Positions 12,139 to 25,428 are shown, counted from the first letter of the stretch. The stretch: 64,000 nt of DNA from Fonsecaea monophora (GCF_001642475.1 NW_019173948.1:1-64000); one strand, 5' to 3'. A program made the numbers and translations. The notes: generated from the letters alone by a model not told the origin.

Positions 12139-13171
12139 TGTCACGGATATATATCACGAGGCCCGTGGTAAGCTGCCGGTGCTGATCAGGATAAATTCTT
12201 CATCGGGGGCTAATTCGTCGAGGCCAAGGGCGAGTGTCTGGCCGTGGGTCAGGGCCGAGTGAGATTTGTGCGGGTTTCCTCCGTCATGAATAATGTCAAA
12301 ATGGACAATAATAATCGCAAAAGCGTCCGGGTAGCGGTTATTTACTAGACTCACTGGGTTCACTTTGCACGACACGTTAGAGCCCGAGTTTTGTGGAGGA
12401 GGAATGCCACCTGCCACCACCCCACGAGTTTCCTCTGCACACTCGCCTCTCCTTCCCTTCACTCTCCCTCGCCTGGGCATGCGGCCCGGACATGGCCCTC
12501 GATCTCAATCTTCACCAAGATCTGGACCCTTTTCTCCTCCTCGTTTACTCTTCACAACGCGGTGCCTGCCATGGCTGCATGGCTACATAACGTCGCTCCA
12601 AGTTCATTCCGAGCCTCGCCCCTCGTAGTGGGGATCCCTGCTCCGTGCCAGGATGAGATACGAGTATGCTACGAGACTTCCGGGCGCATGTGGACATGAA
12701 TTATCCTCTTGATATTTATCCCCATCCTTTGACCCAGTCGATCATTTCAGCCTAAATGACGGCAAACAAATTTGATCTAGAATATTCCCAGTCCTCCGTT
12801 TCAACTGCATATGGAGGTCAGGCTCCATAACCCGCCAATAACGGTTCGGGTCACCAGGTGCGACGATTGAGCCGTGCCCCTCGTGGTTCTGATTATTGCG
12901 TAGCTGTTGTTGCATCGCAAAGGTTGATTGCCCCACCTCCAAATCTTTCAATGCGAAGATTGCCCACCGGAATATAGCTGCAACTATATATCCATCCCAA
13001 TGATCCGCAAAGGCAATTTTCGGGTTTCTGCGTCCGAGTCGCATGTCATTGTTTTGCCTCTCTGTTTCTTCCTTTAAAGGGTCGAGGATTCCTCCTTTTG
13101 TCGCAAGTTTCCAGTTTGCGTCAAATCACTTCTTAACCCCTACGCTTTTGAATCTTCGATTACTCCGCACG
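12139..13171. promoter_or_regulatory. Divergent intergenic region (NIP30-like / aldo-keto reductase)
   Basis: About 1 kb separates the two divergent start codons, so it must contain both promoters. It includes pyrimidine-rich leader-like DNA near 12420-12560. No specific binding site can be named. Confidence 0.5.
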
Positions 13172-14378
13172 ATGACGACTTCACAATCAGGAAAGGGCAC
13201 AAAGTGAGAAAACTCCCAATCGACACTTGCCCATCCCGATCCCAGAGTGGCGGCTGCTAACACCTGCCTGTCAGGACCGTGTTCACGTTGAACACTGGTG
13301 CGAAGATGCCCGGCGTTGGACTCGGTACCTGGCAGTCCAAACCCAACGAAGTTCGCGAGGCCGTCAAAAACGCTCTGCAAATTGGCTACCGCCACATCGA
13401 CACGTAAGAAGCCTTCTTCTGCCTGACCGTAGGCAGCGTCGTATCCTAACTCGTTTCAGCGCTCTTGCATACGGTAACGAAGCAGAAGTCGGTCAGGGGA
13501 TCATCGACTCCGGCGTTCCCCGCGAAGAGATCTGGATCACGACCAAGCTCGACAATCCCTGGCACAAGCGTGTCAACGAAGGTATCGAGTCCTCTTTGAG
13601 AGATCTGAAGACGGACTATGTCGATCTCTACCTCATGCACTGGCCCAGCTCCACTGTGCCGGAGGATTTGAAGAAACACTATGATGACTGGAACTTCATT
13701 GACACTTGGTGGGCGATTTTAGAGACTTTGTTTAAACGCAGTCCATGCTAATCTCCGAACAGGCGCGAGATGCAGAAACTCGTTGGCACTGGCAAAGTTC
13801 GAAATATCGGAGTGTCCAACTTTGTCATCTCCAACCTCGAGAAGCTTCTGAATGCGCCCTCGACGAAGATTGTGCCTGCTGTCAATCAGATTGAACTTCA
13901 CCCTAACATGCCTTCACCAAAGACTCTGGCGTACTGCAAAGAGAAGGGAATTCACGTCACCGCATACTCGTGCTTGGGCTCGACGGACTCACCTCTAGCC
14001 CACGACCAGACTCTCCAAAAAATTGCGGATGCACACGGCAAAACTCCTCAGCAGGTGCTGTTGATGTGGGGGCTTCAGGTGCGTAGAGTTCACGAGACAC
14101 ATGTCCTCGATGGTCTCTCACAACAACTCCAAAATATGCTGTTTCAATGTACTGACACTTTTCTTCCAAAACAGAGAGGCACCAGCGTCATTCCGAAATC
14201 TGTTACCAAGTCTCGCATTGAGGCAAACTTCCAACTGGACGGTTGGGAATTGTCACAAGAGGAGATGGATACTTTGAGCAACATCAAGACTCGCTTCAAG
14301 GTATGCGGCGATTCGTGGTTGCCCATCAAGGTCTTCTTCAACGAGGAGGGCGATGGCGGCGATGTTCCTTCCCATTAG
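13172..14378 (+). CDS. Aldo-keto reductase (NADPH-dependent, glycerol/aldehyde type)
   Basis: Five exons (13172-13203, 13275-13403, 13460-13708, 13763-14078, 14175-14378) encode 309 residues. The first exon is only 32 bases; its intron has a perfect GCTAAC branch site. The AKR catalytic tetrad is complete: Asp53 and Tyr58 in GYRHIDTALAYGNEAEVG, Lys83 in WITTKL and His114 in LYLMHWP. The NADP-binding C-terminus (SVIPKSVTKSRIEANF) is intact, and the protein ends with the KVCGDSWLP block seen in fungal glycerol and aldehyde reductases. Cytosolic NAD(P)H-linked reduction of aldehydes or ketones is expected; the true substrate cannot be read from sequence. The length is normal for the family. Confidence 0.92.
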
Positions 14379-15429
14379 TTGTGTTGTTCCTCGAAACTCT
14401 GGAGAAGCAACGATCCACCGAGCCTGGAAGTCTGCGAAAGAAACCTGCTGCGGCGTTGGGAAAGCAACGCGCGGTGATTCGAGCACGGGAAATTGGGTTG
14501 AAAGAGAGAGAAATGTTGCACAATATATCACGGAGCATTAGATTCAGGTATAGACACGGAGAGACCCTCGTCTTTGCCGTGGTAAGAGATTCTTTGCGCA
14601 ACCAAGCTCACACCCCTCTCGAGGGGTGAATTCTTTTTGGCGTTAAGAGGAGAAAGGTCTACATCCTCGCGGGGCAGTGTTTATTGAAAAATCTCTTTGA
14701 CGTAACCGCATTTCCAGGAATCTGATGCCACAGCGTTTCTGGGGCTCGGCATTATATATTTTGGGCTACGATTCGTCCGCATTACGGACGTAACTATACG
14801 TAGGGTGGCAGCACCAGTAGGAGATGAATAACTGAGCGACGCGGGGGAATCCGCAACTAAACCGAATTGACGCTTTTGGGAATGAACCCGAGAAACGTCT
14901 TATGTAATCAGATCACTAAGCTGCAAGAAGTAATCTCACTGTCCGATGACTCCTGGCTTCGACCGCTCGTATTGCAGTCGTATCTCGTTAGACTTCAAGC
15001 CGCCGCTCCCCCGTACGCTATGCGAAACAGTTCTGCCTGGAGAGTCTGGCTGGTACCAAGCCCTCGACCTTGAGTGAGCGACGACGTCAAATCCCTCTGG
15101 TGTTTCGCTTTGCGTGATTGGGATCTTTGAGCTGAACACTACATCGCATGCTATTTGCAGTCAGACAAACTGGAAATTTCTCTCCCCCCAAACTTGCCAC
15201 TATCCGCTGGACCTCCTTCACCAGCAGTCTACTTCTCTCCACCGCTGTTTCCCGCTCCCACTGTCTGAACAACCTGTCCCAAACTCCATTCCGCCGTACC
15301 TCCATTTCCTTCCTCAACATCTTCATGAATGTGTTGGCCCTCCCTCGCGGGGTAAATTCTAATTGATCGCCGCCGAAGGAGGTTGCGCTGCTCCTTGGAT
15401 TCAAAGCACAACTTCTTTGGGAGCTGGGA
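14379..15429. promoter_or_regulatory. Intergenic region upstream of the Zn2Cys6 regulator
   Basis: This 1.05 kb spacer between two genes of the same orientation holds the terminator of the reductase and the promoter of the regulator. I see no coding frame or repeat in it. Confidence 0.5.
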
Positions 15430-18134
15430 ATGACGTCGGGAAATATTGAAGAGCCGGATATGGGTGGAACAAATGGGGAGAGCGAACAGTCGACAGGGGC
15501 GGCGAATGATGCCATCCCTCGACCAAAGAGGATTGCCTGCATATTGTGTCGCAAAAGGAAACTGAAATGTGACTCAAACAAACCGAGCTGCGGGACATGT
15601 TCGCGCTTAAATCACCACTGTGAATACTCCGAAGAACGGAAAAAGAGCGGTCCCAAGAGAGGATATGTCAAACTTCTGGAAGCACGACTCAAGCAAGTTG
15701 AAAACTTGCTGGAAACAAGAGATGCGACGAATGAAGCCACCACCCACACGACCCAGCCCACACCAGCAGCGGACTCATTTGCCCCTATACCTCCTCTAGA
15801 TATCCGCGATGGTCTCGATACTTCGATGTCTGGAATGATGGCAGACAATAGGTTTACTGATCCGACTCTGACCGGGATGCCGGATTTCACCATGAACTCC
15901 AACGACGATTTCTCTTGGGAGATGATAGGTCTTGGTCTTGAAGAAGCTTTACCCGCACGAGAGGTGATAGATGAGATGTATGGCTGATCTCGAGTCCAGC
16001 CTCTAGGTCTTTTGCGGATGCTGACTGCTCTAGGAATGAGATATATTTCGACAAAATCCATCCGTCCTTGCCCATGATCCACAAAGGCCGTTTTCTGGCT
16101 TCAATGGACCTCGCGCCTCATATGCGCCCCGCGGTGTGCCTAAGATATGCTATGTGGACCCATGCTTGTGCCATCACCTCCAAATATTCAGCATACACCG
16201 AACACTTTTACGCCAGGGCTCGGAAGTACGCAGAAATGGACGAGATGAGAGGACACGGTGAGGGAATGATCACAATCGCTCATTCTCAGTGCTGGACATT
16301 GCTTGCCTGCTACGAGTTTCGGGTAATGTACTTCCCGAGGGCGTGGATGAGCATCGGCAGAGCTGCACGACTCGCGCAAATGATGGGTCTACATCGACAG
16401 GATCGTGTTGGTCTTGACGTGAAACAAACATTGCCACCTCCTCGAGACTGGACCGATCGCGAAGAACGACGGCGCACCTTCTGGATGGCGTACTGTCAGG
16501 ACAGATACGCCAGCATCGGTACTGGCTGGCCAATGGTCATTGACGAGAGAGACGTATGTGTCCCGAACATGTGACCTGTCAGGCAGCTAATGGAATTCCC
16601 CTGCAGATTCTCACAAATCTACCGGCTAGCGAGGAAGCCTTTAATAAATGTCAACCAGAGCCTACACTGCAATTATCCGATATCCTGAATGGTGATGGGG
16701 CGTCTTCGCTGTCTTCATTTGGCGGTGTCATTCTTTTGTCAACAATATTCGGGAGAAACCTTACCCATCTCCATCGACCGTCGGAACAAGACAATGACCA
16801 TGATTTGAACGGTGGATTCTGGAAGCGCCATCGGTCTTTGGACAATATTCTTCTCAACACAGCTTTGTCACTCCCTCCACCTCTCCGCCTGCCAGCAGGC
16901 CTCAACGATCCGAATACCGTCTTTCTCAACATGAATATCCATACAGCTACTATATGTTTGCATCAAGCAGCCATATTCAAAGCTGATAAAAATCGATTGC
17001 CAGCCCAGATCAGTGCCGAATCCAAACGTCGATGTATCGTCGCAGCGGACCAAATCACGAACGTCATGAAAATGATCAGTCACATGGACATGTCGATGGT
17101 TCGTTAGAGTGCTCGTCAGCGTGTCTAAATACTAATTTGGTTCCAGATGAATCCTTTCCTCGCGTTCTGTCTATATGTTGCTGCTCGAGTGTTTGTGCAA
17201 TATCTCAAGTCGAGACGAGAAGATGCTGCAGTCAAATCCTCCCTGCACTTTCTACTTGCCGCGATGCAAGTCCTGAAAACCAAGAATCCTCTCACTGAGT
17301 CGTTCTTAGTGCAGCTCGATGTTGACCTCGAAGGTAGTGGCTTGGATATCCCAACCAGCTATTCGCGATGGAAATTCGGGCATCGCCCACCGGTCAGTCT
17401 GCCCATGGTTTTTCTACAATGCGGCAAAAACGCTGACTTGGATATAGGGTGAAAGTCCTGCTAACACGGATGCTTTGAAATGTTCTCCTCTCTTCGAAAT
17501 TCGAGAGACTCAAGGACGAGAAACAGTTGGAGCAGTCCAAGGGGCCAACACCCAGGGCATACAACCCCCTTGGCCCGGGGATGCCAATGCTGCCTCCGCG
17601 ACCAGCAGCTACCCAAGTTTATATGCGACGGAAGGGTTGGGCACCAATTCACAGATGGGCCAGACAATCCCCCCAGCAGGCGATGGATTGGAGAATAGTT
17701 ATGGCTTTCCAATCCAGTCGGTGGGAACAGACACTTCGCCAGATACCTCGCACCAGGATGGGAATGGCTCACGGCCGCATTCTAATCACCCAACGCCTTC
17801 AACGTTGTCCAACCCGAACTCATCGCATACGTCGTACACTTCGCCGCCGAATTTATCCAGCAGCGGAAACACTACGAGCAGTGGGCAAGGGCAACCTTCC
17901 CCGGGCTATGTGTTTCCAGGTGGCGCGCAGTCTTCGTGGACCATGAATATATCAACTCAGTCTGGGCAGGATGCATCACCACAGCAAAGCAGTATGAACT
18001 TTGGCTCTACCGGGATGACCCCTGGCCCTACAGGACTGACTCCTATGGCCGACCCGCTCTGGGCAACGGAAGGAATGCCAGATGGGAATGAATGGATGTT
18101 TGCATGGGCCGGTTCGACGCCGCAGCCACAGTGA
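15430..18134 (+). CDS. Zn(II)2Cys6 transcription factor with fungal-specific TF domain
   Basis: Five exons (15430-15977, 16034-16553, 16607-17098, 17147-17392, 17448-18134) give 830 residues. The binuclear zinc cluster uses Cys37, 40, 47, 54, 57 and 64 (spacing CX2CX6CX6CX2CX6C). It is followed by a basic linker and a short coiled coil (LLEARLKQVENLLE) for dimerisation. The central part (about 185-600) is the fungal-specific transcription factor domain, with the landmark WMSIGRAARLAQMMGLHR and the block EERRRTFWMAYCQDRYAS. The last ~230 residues are Ser/Pro/Gly/Thr-rich and Gln-containing, a typical activation region. It is a nuclear DNA-binding regulator; its targets are unknown. The reductase upstream has the same orientation, but the 1 kb gap gives no proof of linkage. 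Confidence 0.92.
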
Positions 18135-18624
18135 GCTTGAATTTATGAGTATTGATGTGCGCCTACAGGGTGCGATGTACGATCCATGGCTGCCAGTTAT
18201 AAAAATGTGATACCCAAGAGCCATACGCGAAATCCCAACTCTTATCTACCGAGGGACGTGGCGGAGTGAACTAAGATATAGACAAAGCTTGAAGTTTGCA
18301 AGGGCGTACAGCTGCCGTTCAGCTATCACTCTTGGTAATGTTACGAACCGACTATGATAATACCCTACGCGCTAGCTTTAGAAGCTGAAGAGGGTTGTAG
18401 CAGGTGGTTGAAGACATCAGCGACACCAGCGAGGTCTATTATCAAAAGCCCTTGTCCATTTTAGGAAAAGGGAAGCGTCTTAAACGAAACCCCACAAAAC
18501 TCTCTCCAACTGCGCTGGCGAACAGAGAGACCCGTGGTCGAGTCACGATTTTGTTTACAACCAACACCACCTTTCTCTATTTTCATTTTCTTTTCTATAG
18601 TTCCACTTGTGCTCTTGGGGTGGT
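18135..18624. other. Intergenic spacer
   Basis: This is 490 bases between the regulator and TEX1. It contains a pyrimidine-rich stretch just before the TEX1 start (about 18570-18620), as expected of a 5' leader. Nothing else is visible. Confidence 0.5.
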
Positions 18625-19988
18625 ATGGCGCCCGTGAGCCAGCGCAAGCACCTGGGACGCGACAAGTTTGGGGCTCAGTTCAGCCTCCTCAAGACGCAGC
18701 AGTACACCGACCCGGCCACTCGGACAGCCATACCGACCATGTATGTACATACCCGTCTTTGTCTGCATGAAGAGAAAACATGCATTCGACACACCCAACA
18801 TCATTATCATCATCCTGTCTCCCACGATGAAAACCCCGAGTCCCCTCCTATTCCCCTCTCTCTCCGCCCCCGCCCGCGCGAGCGCGTGTGTATGTGTCTG
18901 CGTGCAACATATTGGCTGATGTTTCTATCGTCAAAGCCACCGCACCATCTCATGGAACGCCTCTGGCGGGCTGATCGCCACCGGGGCCAACGACAAGACG
19001 GTGCGGATCTGGAACCCCGAGCGCACCAGCCCGCGCAGCCAGATCGAGCTGCGAGGCCACGGCCACGCCGTCGAGAAGGTCCTGTTCAACCCGGTCCGCG
19101 AATTCGAGCTGGCCAGCTGCTCCTCGGACGGCACCGTGCGGTTCTGGGACACCCGGTCCAAAAGCTGCGTCAGTAAACTCGACGTTGGCGGCGAGCCTTT
19201 TACCCTGAGCTGGAGCGCTGATGGGAGCGTGCTTCTTGCGGGGACCAAGGTGCGTGGAAACAGAAAAGAAAAAATACCCTCAGAAAAAAGAAAAGGAACC
19301 CCGAAAAGAAAAAAAAATTATAGCGAGGAGGGAGCTGAAACCCCATCTCTTTGCCGTTTTTCTTCGGCCACAGGGCGACGTCCTCATTCCCATCTCGACA
19401 GCGATCCCGTCCTCCCCACAGATCCTCTCGCGCCTCAAGCAGAACCAACAAACGAACCAGACGACCTTTTCGAACGCATACCCACCCTCGGACCTGCTGA
19501 TCACACAGGGCGACGGTTCGGTCAAGATCCTCGACTACCCGTCCTTTGCGGTGCTGCACACCGTCTCGGCACACACGTCGTCGTGCACGGCCATCGCCTA
19601 CTGTCCGACGGGGAAGTACGTCGCGGTCGGGGGCTCGGACGCCATGATCTCGCTGTGGGACACGACCGAGTGGGTGTGCCGACGGACCGTGTCCAACGCC
19701 AGCTCGGGCGCCATCAAGGGCCTCAGCTGGTCGTGGGACGGCCGGTACCTGGTCGGCGCGAGCGAGGAGATGGGCTCCGGCGGCGGCGAGGGCCTCAGCT
19801 CCGGCTTCGACATCTACCACGCCGAGACCGGCGACGTCGTCCACACCATCGCCACGGGCACCAGCGGCATCCCCGCCGTCGAATGGCACCCGAACCGCTA
19901 TTGGTTGGCGTACACCCAGATCGAGGACTCCCGGCAGGGGAAGTCGAGTTTGAAGATTGTCGGAGCCGCTGGAGGCCCGTCGATTTGA
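18625..19988 (+). CDS. tex1: THO complex subunit TEX1/THOC3 (WD40)
   Basis: THOC3 couples transcription to mRNA export in the nuclear TREX complex. Three exons (18625-18740, 18937-19249, 19374-19988) encode 347 residues; introns are 196 and 124 bases. The chain is a seven-blade WD40 propeller: ISWNASGGLIATGANDKT, FNPVREFELASCSSDGTVRFWD, LSWSADGSVLLAGTK, then LLITQGDGSVKILDYPS, AIAYCPTGKYVAVGGSDAM and GLSWSWDGRYLVGASEE. The order and spacing match THOC3, and the length is in the family range. The N-terminus (QRKHLGRDKFGAQFSLLKTQQYTDPA) is short and basic. An alternative reading through intron 2 is possible but loses the propeller phase. Confidence 0.87.
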
Positions 19989-21073
19989 GACACCTCTTCC
20001 ACACCTTTGTCGGTGTTGTCCAGATCGAGAACCCGGCACACACAGAACCTGTGTGCATGCGTACGGGATACGGGGATTATTCACATCCCGTCTGATCCCA
20101 ACTTGCTCAGGAAAAGCATACCAGCCCCAAACGGAGAGGACTGCGGCCGTGTGAAACAAATCACCACCCTGGCCGCCTACATGAACAGAACCCCTACTTT
20201 TGTCTCGATATCCAGAGATTCCTCCCGTCCGAACTAGCGACTCAGAAAGAGAACCAAAGCCCGCACCGCTTCAAAGATCACCTGTGAGGCCAAGGCACAC
20301 GGTATATGGCAAAAGTGCATGCATAGTCTTCTCTCTCTCCGGTGGTAGGTGGGAAATACTCCTCGAAGCTGCCACAACTGTGACAATGTTCATTCTTCTG
20401 TATGTGTTGCCAAACAGCGCTGTCTCTATCATCATTACGATCACACTGATTGCCCGAGAGACCTAGTCAAGTTACCATGTCAGGTGTCTGACTAGTTCGA
20501 ACGAGTCTGTATGTATGTGTGTGTGGATGTTTGGGTGTGATGTCTTGTCAATTACATTCGATCTCATCTATATGAATCTAGCGACTTTGTTTACTGTCCC
20601 TCTCAAGATTGGATTGCCTTGGATATGAAGCACCTGAGCTTTCTAGCTCAAGATCGGTCTTGTATAGGTCAAACTTGGCACAGGGGGCAAGTATCAAGGC
20701 CCCAACAACAGACCATCACGAGCCACAGCCAGCTTCACTGGCCTCTCTCGTGCCCTCACCTACCTCGCATTGAGGCTGCACTGCTAAGAGGGTGCTAGCT
20801 GAATACAAAACTGTTTCCAGTCGAATTTCTCTCTCCAACAATCTCCGCCAGAGTTGGACAGCTGGGCACTTCTCTGCACGCGAGTTTGCTCCAATTGGTG
20901 CTTTCTCCACATGCACCCTTGTATAATCATCTGCCTCCATGGGCTCAAGGCTTTTTCGCAACATCGGAAACGTCGTTTTTGTGCATGTAGCACAGAGGTT
21001 TCTCGCATCCGGTTGCATAGTCTGAATTGCGCTGCGCCTTTCGTATTCCGTCCTTGAATCTTACCCGCTACCC
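19989..21073. other. Convergent intergenic region
   Basis: This is 1.1 kb between the ends of TEX1 and the sulfatase. It has a GT-rich tract at about 20509-20540. Frames are short and lack motifs. It probably holds two 3' ends. Confidence 0.5.
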
Positions 21074-23052
21074 TCAAGTCCACGCGGCCATATTTGCCCC
21101 GTAGTAATTGGGTGTCTGCGGCCCTTCGCTTTGAATCAGATATCCTAAGGAACATTTCTCAAATCCCACTTTGGGTTGACCCGCGTAGAATTCATCATAC
21201 TCGGTGTTCAAGGCATCAACCAAGTTATTGACATTGCCGTCAGGGTGAAGAATCTTCCATGGGTGGGTGCATTCAATGCCTTTGCAGGACTTGAGGACCA
21301 TGAGGAGGGCATCGAGACGAGGGTGGACTTGGGAAAGGGGTCGATTTAAAGGGCTGTCCAGGAGAGTAGCATTGACTGATTCGCTGGGTCCCAGCAGATT
21401 GTTCATTTGCGAGGGATCACGCTGAATTTTTGTTAGTTGATCCTAAATCCACATGAACATAAACGGAGAGAAAGGTATACCGTCATGTCGTACAACTCGT
21501 GTTCGTTTGTGCACCAGACTGTGTATTGCAGGTTATACTCATCGGTTATAACGCGCATCGATTTGTAGGTATTATTGGGAAACTGAGCTGAATGCCAATG
21601 TTAGCAGTGCTTTCTTCTGGAGATTCTTGTGTCGAAGCACACTGACTGAAGCTTCCGTTGACGCCCTGCAATCCAAAGGCTCCTTCAAACCCACCTGTTC
21701 CCCAATACTCGACCATTGTATGATCGAGGGTAGGAACATTGCGGCGAATTTTCTGGGCATCGTCGGGAACCGGCATGGGCAAGCCATCGAAATCGCTTCG
21801 TAGTGGGATTCCAGCCAACTGAAACAGTGTGGGAGCGATGTCTGTATGAGTTGTCACAAGATTAACAGTTTTACCTCTGGGTACACTCGGTCCGCGAATA
21901 TAAAATGGAATGTTGATGTCCTCCTCGTAAGCGCAATATTTTCCTGGCTGCATGCGATGATTGCCCATGTGATAGCCATTGTCAGAGGTATATATAACGT
22001 AGGTATTGTCAAGTAGACCGTACTTTGTCAGGCGGTCAATGATGGCCGGAATCATCTCATCGACAGCTTGCAACACTTGCAGGCGTAAGCGATAAAAGTT
22101 ATCAAAATAGTTGATTTCAGTGCTGTTGAGTTGGGGTAAGTGCGTGATCCAGCTTGCTCCGCTGGGTATATCGGGATTGAAGTTGGGACCCCGTGGAATC
22201 TTGACACCGGGGAATAAATTCTCATGACGAGGCGCCGGGATGGGTGGAAGAAAGCCCGGGATGGCCGTCGTCGGATTGAAGATGGTCTGACAATGTGGTG
22301 CGATTGGGGCGACACCAAGGAAGAAGGGCTCTCCTGCAGCTTGAGCTTGGTCAAGCATATTCAGAGCATTTTGGGCGACTTCATCTGTGTTGTATTGACC
22401 GGGAGTGCTCACAGGAGGGTCTTTGTTGGTCTGGAACGTGGCGTTGTAGTAGTTGTAAGTCCCTGGGTCGATCAAGACTATAAGCAGTCAACAATGTCAT
22501 TCAAAACGAACCGATATGAAGCCTCACAAGCCGTGCCATTCCACCCTCCAGGGAATGGGTTATTCCAGTTCGAAGTAGAATGAGCATTCATTAGTTTGCC
22601 TGTGTAGTAAGTGTTGTACCCCGCCCGCTGCAGCCATACCGGGAGGTAGTCGTTGTTGAGGCCTTGTTGGACGAACTTGGGATAGCCACCTGAAACAATC
22701 AGCGCCATAACTTGAGACTGTCGATAGTACACAGACCATAGGGAGGGACAATATCCGTGACATTAGTGTTATGAGCAAGTTTGCCAGTCAACAATGAGAC
22801 TCTCGAGGGGCAGCATTGGGAGACCGTGCAGAAGTGGTTTTGGTACGTAGTCCCTTCTTTTGCAATCAGGTCCATAACATTTGGCATGTATTGCATGGAA
22901 TTGAGGTGTAGATCTTGGTCATCGGTCATGATGAAGACAAAGTTAGGTTTCCGCGCAGACTCTAGCCTTGTGCTGCCCTGGGTGCCATGGCTGGAGGCCA
23001 CGACGGCAAAGGCGAGCACGAAGAGGAAGAGGCGGCAGCACATTGGTGCCAT
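21074..23052 (-). CDS. Secreted sulfatase (arylsulfatase family)
   Basis: Five exons (23052-22737, 22689-22528, 22477-21647, 21587-21481, 21421-21074) encode 587 residues. A signal peptide is clear (MAPMCCRLFLFVLAFAVVASSHG). The sulfatase core starts NFVFIMTDDQD, with metal-binding Asp44 and Asp45. The active-site Cys80 lies in C-C-P-S-R, the CXPXR motif that is oxidised to formylglycine. A second landmark is VIYTSDNGYHMGNHRM (metal Asp-Asn), and the protein continues through FYIRGPSVPRG and YDMTRDPSQMNNL. Many N-glycosylation sequons fit a secreted enzyme. It hydrolyses sulfate esters; the substrate (aryl sulfate, amino sugar or polysaccharide) cannot be assigned. The CCPSR form resembles N-acetylglucosamine-6-sulfatase-type enzymes. 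Donor and acceptor phases all agree. Confidence 0.92.
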
Positions 23053-24400
23053 GAGACTGCGAGGCTGTAAGGATACTTGCAGTATTTATAGAAAAATCTC
23101 GAGCTAGACTCAATGTGCCATGTAGATGCTGAGGCGGACAATATAGAAAATGATGCTGCTACTACACAGCAAAGTCTGTCAGCAGCTGGAGAGGAAGAAG
23201 AGCAACTGTCATTACCTGGAGGCAGGTGCCAGATTGTCTTATAGCAGGAGGTAGTGACGCACCTATCACCATGTTCAATGCACTGGCCATGCGTCGCTCC
23301 ATCCCTGCAGTAAGCCACCATTTTAGCATGCATGATCTGTCGGTCGGTCGAGGTGTGTCGATTTAGCAGTCCACCAAATCAACTTGCTCACGGAGGAACA
23401 GGCCAAATCTCTGCCACATGTCTGTCGACTGTGGCCGAATGTCATTTCCACTGTCGGAGGGAGCATCGTGACAGATCTGAGAAGCTTTAGTGACCGAGTC
23501 ATTGCTGTGAGTTGACTGGTACGAGTGGTGTAAAGGGGATCAAGAGGCATAGTCAACACATCGGAGACTGACGTTGAACACGAGGACTAGTGAGTGGTCT
23601 GGCGTTGGCGGGGTTGTGAGGGACTCACCCGACTCGTAGGCCTTGTGGCTAGTCGGAGCTCGGCATGGGAACAAGCTCTTGGGTGATCTGCTAGCTTGCA
23701 GGTTTAACTAAACTGTGGGCACCAGTGGGGGAGCTTGGGGAGTTCTCGGTGAGGTCACCACTTTGTTGCTTAACTACAAGCACTGCTGGTCGCCTGTGAC
23801 TAGGTAGCTGCGGACCTACGGTAACTGGCTGACTACCGAGTACAGTAATTAAGCTTATTCTGATTGTCAGGTACGCGCGGCATGCCAGGGATCAGCAACA
23901 TTCCACTGCGTCTATCTTTGTTTCCCTCATCCCCAATATTGTGGTTCGGCCTGAAACACGCAATCAAGACTTGCAATGGCAGCTGAGTTGCTCGCTCCCT
24001 GTATCACCCAGAAATATTCAGAAGCCAAAGATATCGAGACTGCGCTCTGCAAATGAATCTCTCTGCCGCTTCCCGCTAGATGCATACTGAGAGACAACGA
24101 TGTATCTGTCACCCCTAAACGGCGACAACACCTCAATATCCGTGGTAAGGACATCACTCATCTTCGCTGATTTATGGCCAGGCAGTCACCAGCTCAGCGT
24201 AATACATCGCGAGAGCGCGTTTCACTCCCTAACCATGTCACCAAATACAGTGCATATACCTTGCGATGACGCCTACGCATATCATTTTGCTGTTCCAATA
24301 CCACACTACCTGAACTTGATCAGTCTCGTCTTTATCCTGAGATCAACCCTGCAACCTAATTGAATTTCTCCTTCCCTTTCATTCAGCCAACCACGTGGAG
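23053..24400. promoter_or_regulatory. Intergenic region upstream of the sulfatase
   Basis: This 1.35 kb stretch lies before the sulfatase start. I see no convincing coding frame or repeat. A possible splice acceptor (CATTCAG at about 24380-24386) precedes the small ORF at 24401. Confidence 0.45.
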
Positions 24401-24754
24401 ATGGCTCTATCCGAAGGCTATGGCCCTGCAGAAGTGAAACGGGAACACTATCTACAGTGGAATACTGTGGCAGGTCGGAAGCCTGTCTCCAAACCACCAA
24501 GAAAAAGTGAACTTTCAAGCTCAGACTCCTACGTGAAGACTCCTTACCAGCCCCCAAAGCCTCTGCGTATCGAGCTATCTGCTTTGAAATCCGCCCATTG
24601 CGACACCCAGACAATATCATCATCTACCACAGATTCCACTGCTCACCAGACACTGGACGACGCAATACAAACTCTCAAGCAGGAACGAGTGTACAGCTTT
24701 GAGGTGGCTGGGATGCGCAAGACTGCTGCGCGTGCTCCATATGCTACTATTTGA
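24401..24754 (+). CDS. Hypothetical protein, 117 residues
   Basis: The frame runs from an ATG at 24401 to a stop at 24754. It is hydrophilic, Ser/Thr/Lys-rich, with a Pro-rich centre (TPYQPPKPLRIELSALKS) and no signal peptide or membrane span. A splice-acceptor-like sequence just upstream suggests it could be the last exon of a longer gene. I recognise no family. Base composition is only weakly coding-like, so this may be spurious. Confidence 0.28.
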   Translation: MALSEGYGPAEVKREHYLQWNTVAGRKPVSKPPRKSELSSSDSYVKTPYQPPKPLRIELSALKSAHCDTQTISSSTTDSTAHQTLDDAIQTLKQERVYSFEVAGMRKTAARAPYATI

Positions 24755-25428
24755 TTTGCTGTGGTTACTGCGGCTGAGTTTGTTGAGCGGTTAGGTTTAC
24801 TTTTTGCCATCCTTACGAGTCTCTGTTACAGGGACCGGACAGATACTAAATATCTGGATGCTTGTATACTGCTTCATACATCGGTATCCAGCTGCAATTG
24901 TCGCACAAAAATAGAGCAGATTATCCAAGTCAGCCTTGTTCACGGCAGAGGATACCGGTACACTCACCGCAAGGACTCCTTTTCTCCAGTTTTCTCTCTG
25001 CTGCTGATCACAGACCAGGCGAAAATCACCGACGAAGTGGAACAGAGGGTCAATGTGTGTCCAGCAGTGGTCCTCAATGGGGTGCAATGTCAAACACCAG
25101 ATACCTACCGTCACTGTCATGTCCCTCACCCCTCTTATGCTTCACTATCACCCCCCACCCAAGTCTCAGGCATGAAGATCAAAGGATGCCCAGTAGTTCT
25201 TTGATTGCCTCTTCAGGAATTACCTCAACAGGCAGGCAAGACCTGGCCACATGATTGGTTTCTACAATGTCAACTAAGGCGGAGATCCGCACGATAACTT
25301 CCCCATATCCCATATAAGGGTCAGGCTGTTTACCCCTCGCTGTCAATGCAATACACTCTTGCTCATCTCGACTCAAAACTCATTCAGAAATACACAGGAT
25401 AGTTAAAAACAGAATATTCATCATCAAA
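24755..25428. promoter_or_regulatory. Region upstream of the amine transaminase
   Basis: This is 670 bases, A/C-rich in the last 50 before the ATG, as in a fungal leader. No other feature is visible. Confidence 0.45.
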
